Program-made: the position numbers and the translations under genes
Shown here: positions 23,881-31,259 of the stretch, piece by piece
Layout: each line of letters starts with the position of its first letter
Numbering within the stretch: the stretch's first letter is position 1
Assembly (NCBI GenBank): GCA_029246685.1
Contig: JAQWMR010000010.1
Coordinates: forward strand, 434,001-498,000
Direction: 5' to 3'
Source of the DNA: Acidimicrobiales bacterium
GTDB lineage: Bacteria; Actinomycetota; Acidimicrobiia; Acidimicrobiales; Aldehydirespiratoraceae
DNA: 64,000 bases
The notes under the pieces: model-generated
Databases searched by the model: none
What the model saw: only the letters and a program-made list of their open reading frames with translations
What the model was told of the DNA's origin: nothing

Positions 23881-24201
23881 ACGTCGAAGAGCTCGTCGGG
23901 CATTCCGCCCGCGGGTCGGTCGGGTCAGGCGCGAGACGGGTCCACAACACGACGCTGTCGGACAGCGGCTCGCCCGATGCCACCCCCAGGGTGAACGGAT
24001 CGCTGGTGATAACGGCCGGGGGCGTCGGAACCAGGGCTGGCGCCGTTGTCATCGGGCGGTCGATGTCGGGGGCGTGGTCGAGCCCGACGGGGAAGTCGTG
24101 GTGACGGCGGAGGGAGATGCATCGTCGCCCGAGCTGCATGCCACGGCGAGCGTGCCCGCGGCCCCGGCGAGAAACACGCGACGCGAGACGGGCGGAACCA
24201 T
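23881..24201 (-). pseudogene. phoD: PhoD-like alkaline phosphatase, 5' fragment with frameshifts
   Basis: The first part of a PhoD-type phosphodiesterase/alkaline phosphatase. From ATG 24201 it has a Tat signal, [19 protein letters not shown], with a lipobox cysteine, followed by a serine/threonine linker. The frame ends early at a TGA near 24050, while the next frame continues [20 protein letters not shown] and WTRLAPDP, the hallmark start of PhoD, so a small indel lies near 24050-24070. A second one-base loss near 23905 would restore GMPDEL. Then the sequence turns into the WYL fragment near 23880; the metal-binding domain is entirely lost. Confidence 0.8.
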
Positions 24202-24309
24202 GGCCGGACCCTAGTGCCACGTTGTCGGGCCCGATCGGCGCAGAACCGTGCGCTACGTGCCGATCGTGGGGGCAACAACTCGTGATGCTGCGCAAACTGA
24301 GCGGGAGTC

Positions 24310-24636
24310 GTGCAGAGTGGAGCCGTGAGTAGTGACAAGACAACCGTGGTCCACAACCAGCACGAAGACTTCGACGTCTACATCGGGCGTGAGATGCCCG
24401 ATCATGGAATCCGCGGCAGCAAGTGGGGAAACCCCTTCGTCATGGCCGACGAGAGTGACGCCGAACGCGAGCGTGTCATCGCTGCGTACCGTGAATGGGT
24501 CGTGACCCAGCCCGAGCTCATGAGTTCACTTGACGAACTGCGAGGTCGCCGCTTGGGCTGTTGGTGTGCGCCGAAGCACTGCCACGGCGATGTGTTGGCC
24601 GAGCTCGTCGAGGCCTCCGACGATTCCGTCGACTGA
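24310..24636 (+). CDS. DUF4326 domain protein
   Basis: A 108-residue (or 103-residue) small cytoplasmic protein of the DUF4326 family. The conserved pattern is visible: [22 protein letters not shown] and the C-terminal [18 protein letters not shown] with its cysteine/histidine cluster, which may bind a metal. The family occurs in phages and bacteria and has no firm function. GTG at 24310 with GGGAG upstream or GTG at 24325 could be the start. The gene lies between two gene-fusion scars (near 23880 and 24875), yet it is itself intact. Confidence 0.85.
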   Translation: MQSGAVSSDKTTVVHNQHEDFDVYIGREMPDHGIRGSKWGNPFVMADESDAERERVIAAYREWVVTQPELMSSLDELRGRRLGCWCAPKHCHGDVLAELVEASDDSVD

Positions 24637-24659
24637 GCCGCAAGGCTCGACGGGTCGGC

Positions 24660-24875
24660 CTACTGCCGCCGCTGCTGAGTCAGTATCGACGTTGCTGCCG
24701 AGACCAGGGTCTCGACGACCAACGTGCGGGGCGTGGCGGTCCCCAAGGTCTCTTCGCGGCTGCGATCCGCGAGCCGGTGGAGCACGAGTTGGGTGGCAAG
24801 ACGGAGCCTCTCTGCCTGCTCGTCTTCGTCGAATCGGAACTCACCGAGAAGCGCATCGGTCTCCGCGACAATCGA
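24660..24875 (-). pseudogene. Possible TetR-type regulator, 3' fragment
   Basis: About 70 residues of helical protein (LLGEFRFDEDEQAERLRLATQ, then TLVVETLVSAATSILTQQRRQ) ending at 24660. The style resembles the C-terminal ligand-binding end of a TetR-family repressor, but there is no diagnostic motif. The N-terminus is missing: upstream on the same strand the sequence is the start of an amidohydrolase in another frame. It is not expected to be made. Confidence 0.45.
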
Positions 24876-25005
24876 ACACCCAACGGTCGACACCATTGTC
24901 GTCGCGCACCATCTTCGGAACTCGATCGCGGAAGCTCTCGGGAATGTGGTGTTCGAAGACGCCAGCCGGTTCGATGAGATGATCATCGATGCTGACGAGG
25001 ATCAT
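24876..25005 (-). pseudogene. Amidohydrolase family 2, 5' fragment
   Basis: From ATG 25005 the frame encodes MILVSIDDHLIEPAGVFEHH and continues to RWVFDC, which is the standard N-terminus of the amidohydrolase-2 family (the DDH holds metal-binding residues). After about 43 residues it breaks off into unrelated sequence and meets a stop. It lies just downstream of the intact amidohydrolase at 25073-26260, on the same strand, so the two may once have formed a pair. Confidence 0.78.
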
Positions 25006-25072
25006 GTCCTCTGGGCGCATTGGTTTGCTCTCCTCGTTCTTGGATCGGCGTTTCAGGATCGGTCGACCGAGA

Positions 25073-26260
25073 TCAGGCCGGGACCTTCATGCCCATCAGG
25101 TCGTAGAGCGTCCCGCCCATGATCTTGCCCGCGTCCTCTTGCGAGACAGCTGGCAACATGTCGATGAACGACACCGGGTCCTCCAGACCTTCCGGGTGCG
25201 GATAGTCGCTACCGAACAAGACGCGGTCGGCACCGATGAGGTCCACGAGGTCGGCGAAGTCGTCCTCCCAGAACGGACAGACGTATATGGACCGCATGAA
25301 GGTCTCACGCGGGTGCTCGGTGAAGTCGTTGCCCACCTTCTTGTAGATCCGGTCGAGCAGCTCCAGCATCGGACGAACCCATAGTCCGCCGTTCTCGACG
25401 CTCAGGAGTTTCACGTCGGGGAATCGCGTCAGCATGCCGTGACAGATCGCCGAGAGGAAGGTGTCGGTGGTGGCCCGTTTGTCCTGCACTGCCATTCCGA
25501 AAGCAGTTGGCTTGAACGCACTGAACTCAGTGGACTCTCCGGTCCAGTCGTTGATGTGCTTCTGATAGCCGGAGTCGGACGCGTGCAGGGCAATGAGGAT
25601 CCCGGACTCCTGCACCCGCGCCCAGAACGGATCGAACTCGGGCAGGAATGGAGACTTCGTCAGAGGGCTGCCCGCCACCGGGCCCGGACGCAAGAGTGCG
25701 ACCTTGGCTCCATTGTCGAGGATGAATTCGAGCTCCTCGATCGCCCGGTCGGGAACACAGGGGTTGAGAATCGGTGTCGGGAAGATCCGGTCCTCATAGT
25801 TGTATGTCCACTCATCGAGCATCCACCGGTTGAACGTCGACAGAAGGTCGAGCGTTACGTCGGGCAGGTCGAGGAAGTTCACCTCGACGAGCGATGCCAG
25901 CGTCGGGAACATCAAAGCGGAGTGCACACCCTGCTCATCCAGCAACTCGAGCCGGTCTTTGGGGTTCCGGAACGCGGGGATGCTCCGCATCGGCTCGCCC
26001 ATCATCTCGCGGACCGTCTTGCCCTCGCCGTCTCCGGTGAAATAGGTGGACCACGCGCCCGGCCGGGCCACAACTTCGAACGTGGGGTTCGGGATGTAGT
26101 CGCTCAGCATCCCGCGGATGACGACTTTTGTCCGGCCGTCGACGTTCACGTACCGAAACAGGCTGCGGTGCTCCTCGGCGAGGTAGCGCGTGAACGCCTC
26201 CTCGGTTTCGTAGAGGTGGTGGTCGGCGTCAAAGACCGGAAAGTCGACCTTGATTGCCAT
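25073..26260 (-). CDS. Amidohydrolase family 2 hydrolase
   Basis: A 395-residue TIM-barrel amidohydrolase. The N-terminal VFDADHHLYETEEAF has the metal-binding DxHxH-type motif, IALHASDSGY carries the middle histidine, and the C-terminal LFGSDYPHPEGLEDP the conserved aspartate with adjacent histidine. The length suits the ACMSD-like (decarboxylase/hydrolase) group. It is followed on the same strand by the broken amidohydrolase remnant. The upstream 106 bp to imuA contain the LexA box belonging to the plus strand. The substrate is unknown. Confidence 0.92.
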   Translation of the reverse strand: MAIKVDFPVFDADHHLYETEEAFTRYLAEEHRSLFRYVNVDGRTKVVIRGMLSDYIPNPTFEVVARPGAWSTYFTGDGEGKTVREMMGEPMRSIPAFRNPKDRLELLDEQGVHSALMFPTLASLVEVNFLDLPDVTLDLLSTFNRWMLDEWTYNYEDRIFPTPILNPCVPDRAIEELEFILDNGAKVALLRPGPVAGSPLTKSPFLPEFDPFWARVQESGILIALHASDSGYQKHINDWTGESTEFSAFKPTAFGMAVQDKRATTDTFLSAICHGMLTRFPDVKLLSVENGGLWVRPMLELLDRIYKKVGNDFTEHPRETFMRSIYVCPFWEDDFADLVDLIGADRVLFGSDYPHPEGLEDPVSFIDMLPAVSQEDAGKIMGGTLYDLMGMKVPA

Positions 26261-26341
26261 GAGCTTCTCTCTTTCGAGACTGGGGACGAACTGAACTCTG
26301 CCGCAGGTGGCGCTATTCCCTGGTGACCCTCTTGCGGGAAG

Positions 26342-26355
26342 CGAACAGATGTTCG
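26342..26355 (+). promoter_or_regulatory. LexA (SOS) box upstream of imuA
   Basis: The box reads cGAAC-AGAT-GTTCg, a perfect match to the actinobacterial/Gram-positive GAAC-N4-GTTC consensus. It ends 12 bp before the imuA start and so would cover the promoter or initiation site. It also rules out the ATG at 26349, which lies within it. Confidence 0.85.
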
Positions 26356-26366
26356 ATACTGGATCG

Positions 26367-27101
26367 ATGGCAGCAGCGGAGCAAGCCGTCCTCGAGGAGA
26401 AGCGCGCATCCCTGCGGCTCGTCGCGGACCGGATGGCGCCTCTCGCACTGGCCCGAGAACGGACGCTGCCGGTTCACGCCGCACTGACAGGGCTTTTCCC
26501 CGAGGGCGGTCTGCAGCGGGGTTCGGTGGTGTCGGTCGATGGGGTCGGGGCCACTGCATTGGCGCTGGCCGTTGCGGCCGGGCCGTCCGCATCGGGATCG
26601 TGGGTCGCTGTCGTGGGGGACCCGGATCTCGGGCTCGCGGCGGCGCGGGAAGCCGGCGTCGCGCTCGAGCGGATGCTGATGGTCGACCCGTCTGGTGACC
26701 GGGTGGGGTTGGTGCTCGCTGCGCTCGTCGGCGCGGTCGATGTCGTGATCGTCGGGCAGCGGGCGCGGGTCCGTCCGGCCGACATGCGTCGGCTCGGTGC
26801 GCGGATGCGCGAACGAGGGTCGGTGATCATCCGGATCGGGGGCGGGGAGCAGGCCGGTGTCGACATCGGCTTGCGAGTCGTCGAGCACGAATGGGCTGGC
26901 CTCGGTGTCGGCCACGGCGTGCTGCGGGCTCGCCGCGTACTGGTGCAGGCCGGTGGTCGAGGCGCCTCAGCACGCACCCGAGCTGCCGCGCTGCTCCTGC
27001 CCGGGCCTGCTGGGGAGCCCCTCCAGCTCGGCACCGAGGATGGCAAGACAGAGGAAGGCGAGCATGAGCGCGGTTCGGACCCTCGTCGCCTGGTGTCCTG
27101 A
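26367..27101 (+). CDS. imuA: ImuA-like RecA-fold mutasome subunit
   Basis: A 244-residue RecA/SulA-like protein, the ImuA (actinobacterial ImuA') accessory factor for DNA-damage-induced mutagenesis. LFPEGGLQRGSVVSVDGVGA corresponds to the RecA-like nucleotide-binding start and SWVAVVGDPDLGLAAAREAG follows, without a clear full Walker A. Assignment depends strongly on the neighbour: imuB overlaps its 3' end by 38 bp, and a LexA box is directly upstream. ATG 26367 is the first start beyond the box. With ImuB and DnaE2 it should form the translesion mutasome. Confidence 0.87.
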   Translation: MAAAEQAVLEEKRASLRLVADRMAPLALARERTLPVHAALTGLFPEGGLQRGSVVSVDGVGATALALAVAAGPSASGSWVAVVGDPDLGLAAAREAGVALERMLMVDPSGDRVGLVLAALVGAVDVVIVGQRARVRPADMRRLGARMRERGSVIIRIGGGEQAGVDIGLRVVEHEWAGLGVGHGVLRARRVLVQAGGRGASARTRAAALLLPGPAGEPLQLGTEDGKTEEGEHERGSDPRRLVS

Positions 27102-28617
27102 CTGGCCGGTTGTCGCCCTCGGTCGTCCGCTCGATGAACCTGTCGCGGTCGTTCACGCGAATCGGGTGATCGCGGCATCGCCGAAGGCCCGACAGTTCGG
27201 AGTCGCTCGCGGGCTCCGGCGCCGGGTCGCGCAATCGCGCTGCGCCGAACTCGACGTGCTCGAGCGCGACGAGGCTCGCGAAGCCCGCACCTTCGAACCT
27301 GTGCTTGCGTCGCTGGATGACATCACCCCACGCGTCGAGGTCACCCGGCCGGGCACCTGCGCGTTCGCGATGCGAGGTCCGGGCCGCTACTTCGGCGGCG
27401 ATACCTCGGTGGCCGACCTTGTGCACGAACGAGTCGGGGATGCACTTGCCGGGCGGACCGACCTCCGAGTGGGGATCGCCGACGGTCCGTTCGCTGCCGG
27501 CCTCGCTGCCCGGGCTGCCTACCCCACTCGGGTCGTCGACGCGGGGGAGAGCCCGGCCTTCCTCGCCCCGATGGCGGTCACGGTGCTCGACCAGCCCGAG
27601 CTCACCGACGTACTGGTTCGGCTCGGGCTCCGGTCGCTCGGCTCGTTCGCCGCGCTGCCGGCCACCGACGTGCTCGCACGGTTCGGGGATGAGGGCCGGC
27701 TCGCCCACCGACTCGCCGCCGGTCTCGACGAACGGCCGCCGGATGCCCGGCTCCCACCGGTGGACTGGTCGGTCGACATGGAGATCGATCCGCCGGCCGA
27801 CCGGATCGACCGGGTGGCCTTCTGCGCCCGGTCCCTGGCCGACGGTCTCCACGAGCGGCTCGATCGCGAAGGCATCGCCTGCGTACGCATCGCCATCGAG
27901 GCCGAGACGGAACACGGCGAGACGCTCCTGCGGCTCTGGCGCCACGAGGGAGCTCTCTCGGCCGCGGCGATCGCGGACCGGGTTCGCTGGCAGCTCGACG
28001 GCTGGCTCAATGGCTCCGCGACGTCCCGGCCCAGTGGCGGGATCGTCCGCGTCTCGCTGATCCCCGACGAAGTCGTGCCCGCCCGGGGTCGCCAGCTCGG
28101 GTTCTGGGGCGGCGAGACCGAGGTGGACGAGCGGGCGGCCCGGGTTGCGGCCCGGCTCCAGGGGCAGCTGGGCGCCGACGCCGTTCTCGTCCCCGAGCAC
28201 CGAGGGGGCCGCCACGCGGATGAGCAGCTCACCCTCGTGCCCGCGTCCACCGTCGAGCTGCGCGGCCGCAGCCTCCGCGAGGACGACGAGGAGGCCCCGT
28301 GGCCCGGACGCCTTCCCTCGCCATCGCCCAGCCGGGTTCCGGCCGATCCCGGCACCGCCGAGGTGCTGGACGCCAACGACCGGATGGTCACTGTCACCGG
28401 ACGCGGTCTGTCGTCGGGTTCGCCCACCACGCTCGTCGTCGGCCGCAACCGCCATGCCATCACCGCGTGGGCCGGGCCGTGGCCGGTCGACGAGCGATGG
28501 TGGGACCCGGACGAACATCGGCGCCGGGCCCGGTTCCAGATCGTGGCCGACGATGGTCACGCCCGCCTCCTCACCCTCGAACGAGGCCAGTGGTGGGTCA
28601 CCGCAGTGTGGGATTAG
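27064..28617 (+). CDS. imuB: ImuB, inactive Y-family polymerase homologue
   Basis: A 517-residue Y-family polymerase homologue. The N-terminus TLVAWCPDWPVVALGRP and the VAQSRCAELDVLERDEAREA region are typical of ImuB, and the usual acidic catalytic motifs of active Y-family enzymes are missing (LASLDDITPRVEV stands where the palm motif is expected). The helix-hairpin-helix-like LGLRSLGSFAALP and the C-terminal AGPWPVDERWW, RARFQIV and QWWVTAVWD are diagnostic of ImuB. It acts as the bridge between ImuA, DnaE2 and the sliding clamp. The start overlaps imuA, so it is co-translated and under the same LexA control. Confidence 0.95.
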   Translation: MSAVRTLVAWCPDWPVVALGRPLDEPVAVVHANRVIAASPKARQFGVARGLRRRVAQSRCAELDVLERDEAREARTFEPVLASLDDITPRVEVTRPGTCAFAMRGPGRYFGGDTSVADLVHERVGDALAGRTDLRVGIADGPFAAGLAARAAYPTRVVDAGESPAFLAPMAVTVLDQPELTDVLVRLGLRSLGSFAALPATDVLARFGDEGRLAHRLAAGLDERPPDARLPPVDWSVDMEIDPPADRIDRVAFCARSLADGLHERLDREGIACVRIAIEAETEHGETLLRLWRHEGALSAAAIADRVRWQLDGWLNGSATSRPSGGIVRVSLIPDEVVPARGRQLGFWGGETEVDERAARVAARLQGQLGADAVLVPEHRGGRHADEQLTLVPASTVELRGRSLREDDEEAPWPGRLPSPSPSRVPADPGTAEVLDANDRMVTVTGRGLSSGSPTTLVVGRNRHAITAWAGPWPVDERWWDPDEHRRRARFQIVADDGHARLLTLERGQWWVTAVWD

Positions 28618-28688
28618 GGCGGGTGGGACTAGCGGCGGCGGAGTCGGTTGGCCAGATGACGCAGGTGGCCGGGCCGGCCCCGGGCCGT

Positions 28689-29010
28689 TCAGTACGCCCG
28701 ATAGTCCGCGGGTGGGAAGAGGAAGGCCCAGGCCAGCCGAGGACGGTCCCGCCACCGGAGCCCCGCTAAGTGGGCGAGCTGCTCGCGGCCTGGTCGACGG
28801 GCCGGGCCGAGGAAGGCGGCGCGGGTAAGCGCGTTGCGGGGATCGCGCCTGGCGGCGTGTCGGTCGAGCACATCGCCGTCCACCTCGATGCCCGCGACGT
28901 CCGCCCCGAGCGTGATCCCGTACGCGACGGCGGTTTCCACGCTGACATCGGCCGCCGCGGCGAACGTCTCGTCGAGATCGGTCCCCGCGTCGAGCAGCCG
29001 GACTCGTCGG
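28689..29010 (-). pseudogene. Possible nucleotidyltransferase-family protein, 3' fragment
   Basis: About 105 residues of the C-terminus of a minus-strand gene, ending at 28689. The ending LRWRDRPRLAWAFLFPPADY resembles the C-terminus of the uncharacterised nucleotidyltransferase family (NTP_transf_5) often found in polysaccharide loci. VSVETAVAYGITLGAD precedes it. The 5' part is missing: from about 29010 the sequence is a dioxygenase read from the other strand. The family guess is tentative; the truncation is plain. Confidence 0.5.
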
Positions 29011-29599
29011 CGGCGATCTGTGGGTGTGGCACGTCGCCGCTGACCCGGGCGCGTCGGGCTGGGGTCCACACCGCGACGGGAACCTCGGCGACGGGACGCT
29101 CGACGACGGTCAGGACGGGCTGATCACCGTCTGGATCCCGCTCACCGAGGCAACACCGGCCAACGGTTGCATGTACGTGCTGCCCACTGATCGTGACCCG
29201 TTGGTTCCCGAGTCACTCAAGGTGTACGGGGTCGCTCGCAGCGATCTGGCGGGTGTGCGCTCACTTCCGGCCGCGCCCGGTGACGTGCTCGGCTGGAACA
29301 CGCGGCTGCTCCACTGGGGAGGGCGCAGCTCGGTCGACGCAGTGGCGCCCCGGATGAGCATGTCCATCTACTGCCAGCGCCGGTCAGCTCCGCGGTCCAA
29401 CGACGACTTCGTGGCCCTCGACGGCGCAATCCCGCTGCGCCACCGGCTCGGTGTCATCTCGCGCGCGATGTTGACCTACGAGAACAGCAAGCTGTCGGGA
29501 ACCGCGCTGCCGGCCGGCGTTGCGGCGTTCGCTCACGAGCAACGGGAGCGGCTCGCGGTGTGGCTGGCAATGACGGCCCAGCTCGACAGCGAGGCATAG
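29011..29599 (+). pseudogene. PhyH-type 2-oxoglutarate dioxygenase, 3' fragment
   Basis: The 3' two thirds of a phytanoyl-CoA dioxygenase-family enzyme. It starts abruptly with DLWVWHVAADPGASGWGPHR, which holds the HxD iron motif (PHRDG). The second iron histidine is in TRLLHWGG and the 2-oxoglutarate arginine in PRMSMSIYC. The 100 or so N-terminal residues expected before the HxD motif are missing. An ATG at 29024 could still start a shortened product, but the fold would be incomplete. It abuts a minus-strand gene also missing its 5' end. Confidence 0.82.
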
Positions 29600-29610
29600 T
29601 CTCAGGGGCG

Positions 29611-30810
29611 ATGACCGCCCGGGCCCTCGAACGCGATAGAACCGAGCGCTGGTTCGTTCGCCAGGGGCTACCGAATCTGATCGATCACTATTCGGTCCGC
29701 GAGGACGTGCTCACCCGCATGTTCCCGTTCATGGCGCTCGTCGTCTTTCTCGAGCTGTTCCTCGTCTTCGGCGATCGATGGTCCGGTATCAGCCAGGGGA
29801 TCGCCCTGCTCGGCGGGGTACTCCTGATGCTCGGCGCGTTCGTCGTTGTCAACCGGCTCCGTGGCCGGCCGCTCTGGATGCTGCCCGACACCGTCGGTAC
29901 GCCGGAGATCCTCCTCTACCTCGTGCTGCCGGCCATCCCGACCGCCATCGGCGCCCAGGACGCGCTCGGCGAGAACATCCTCTGGATCGTCGGGATCAAC
30001 ATCGTGATCCTGGTGGTGGGCTTCGTGCTCACGTCATGGGGAATCCTCCCGATGATGCGCTGGTCGCTCGGACAGGTCCGCACGCAGATGTACGACATCG
30101 CGAATCTGACGATGAAGTCGTTGCCGATCCTGCTGCTCTTCTCTGCCTTCATCTTCCTCAACGCCGAGATGTGGCAGGTGGCCAACGACTTCAAGTGGCC
30201 GTATTTCCTCTGCGTGCTTCTCCTCGTCCTCGGCATCGGCAGTGCGTTCGTGATGCTGTCGGTGAAGCGGATCACCGTCGACCTCGCCCGCTTCCACCGG
30301 TGGGAGGACGTGCGTCCCTTCTGCGATGCGACGCCGGTCGAGGGCATGGTGCCGGCGAACGACGACGAGGAGCCGCACACCCCGCCGCTCGGGCGGCGGG
30401 CGGAGTGGAATGTGGCGCTGTTGTTGTTCGTGTCCCAGGCCATCCAGATCTTGCTGGTCGCCGTGGTAATCACGGCCTTCTATCTGCTCTTCGGGCTGTT
30501 CACCGTGCGCGAAGACACGCTCGTGCAGTGGACGACCACGGACGCGCTCACCCGAGAGGCGGACTGGCTGCGGGTCTGGTCCGTCTTCGGCGACAAGTTG
30601 ATCTTCACTCGTCAGCTTGTCCTCGTGTCGGCGTTCATCGGGATGATGTCCGGCCTGCAGTTCGCGGTGCAGGTCGTGACCGACGAATCCTACCGCGAGG
30701 AGTTCGCCGAGGGGATGACGGCGGAGGTCCGGGAGGCGATGGCGGTGCGGGCCGTGTACCACCGTGTCCTGGTCGAGCCGGGCAATGTGGTCGAGGGCGA
30801 CATCGATTAG
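29611..30810 (+). CDS. Multipass membrane protein of unknown function
   Basis: A 399-residue integral membrane protein that I do not recognise. There are about nine hydrophobic segments, e.g. FPFMALVVFLELFLVF, GIALLGGVLLMLGAFVVV, ILWIVGINIVILVVGFVL and NVALLLFVSQAIQILLVAVV. A cytosolic loop near the middle is acidic (PANDDEEPHTPPLGRRAEW). Its TAG stop lies inside the MarR operator and the MarR gene starts 14 bp later, so it may be co-transcribed with the exporter. ATG 29611 is chosen as the first start beyond the PhyH stop. Confidence 0.85.
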   Translation: MTARALERDRTERWFVRQGLPNLIDHYSVREDVLTRMFPFMALVVFLELFLVFGDRWSGISQGIALLGGVLLMLGAFVVVNRLRGRPLWMLPDTVGTPEILLYLVLPAIPTAIGAQDALGENILWIVGINIVILVVGFVLTSWGILPMMRWSLGQVRTQMYDIANLTMKSLPILLLFSAFIFLNAEMWQVANDFKWPYFLCVLLLVLGIGSAFVMLSVKRITVDLARFHRWEDVRPFCDATPVEGMVPANDDEEPHTPPLGRRAEWNVALLLFVSQAIQILLVAVVITAFYLLFGLFTVREDTLVQWTTTDALTREADWLRVWSVFGDKLIFTRQLVLVSAFIGMMSGLQFAVQVVTDESYREEFAEGMTAEVREAMAVRAVYHRVLVEPGNVVEGDID

Positions 30811-30821
30811 CTACGCTAATC
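30805..30821. promoter_or_regulatory. Perfect 17-bp dyad, probable MarR operator
   Basis: GATTAGC-TAC-GCTAATC is a perfect 7-bp inverted repeat with a 3-bp centre. It overlaps the stop of the membrane-protein gene and ends 3 bp before the MarR ATG. The AT-rich TTAGC/GCTAA arms are typical of MarR-family operators, so it is probably an autoregulatory site controlling marR and the ABC exporter. Confidence 0.75.
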
Positions 30822-30824
30822 ATT

Positions 30825-31259
30825 ATGGGGGCTAAGGAAATTGCCACGGGCCGCGCGTCCGCCGTTGCGGTGATCGGCCTCGGTCGCACGATCGAGATCG
30901 CGGTCAACGAGACCGGCCTGACGAGCTCCCAGTTCCGGGCGCTATCGCTCGTCAACGCCGGTGTCACCTCCGGCTCGGTCCTCGCGCAATTCCTCGCGGT
31001 CCGAGCGCCCACGGTTACGACCGTCATGAACGGACTCGTGGACGACGGCCTCGTCGCCCGGGCCCGAGCCGAGGACGATCGACGCCGGGTGGACTTCGAG
31101 CTCACCAAGGCAGGGCGAGCCGCGCTGGATACCGCAAACGCGGCGGCGGCGACTGCGCTCGATCAACTCGCCGGCGCGCTCGACGCCGATGAGGCGAACG
31201 CCGCGATGGAGGGCCTCGTCCTCTGGCAGGCCGCCCTCACCCGGAGCCGCGAATCATGA
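30825..31259 (+). CDS. MarR-family transcription regulator
   Basis: A 144-residue winged-helix MarR protein. GLTSSQFRALSLVNAGVTSG is the start of the helix-turn-helix, FLAVRAPTVTTVMNGLVDDG the recognition helix and AEDDRRRVDFELTKAGRAAL the wing, with the characteristic DRR. MarR repressors bind small lipophilic ligands and release DNA. The start ATG lies 3 bp after a perfect 17-bp dyad. Its stop overlaps the ABC exporter start as ATGA, so it most likely controls that exporter and its own gene. Confidence 0.94.
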   Translation: MGAKEIATGRASAVAVIGLGRTIEIAVNETGLTSSQFRALSLVNAGVTSGSVLAQFLAVRAPTVTTVMNGLVDDGLVARARAEDDRRRVDFELTKAGRAALDTANAAAATALDQLAGALDADEANAAMEGLVLWQAALTRSRES

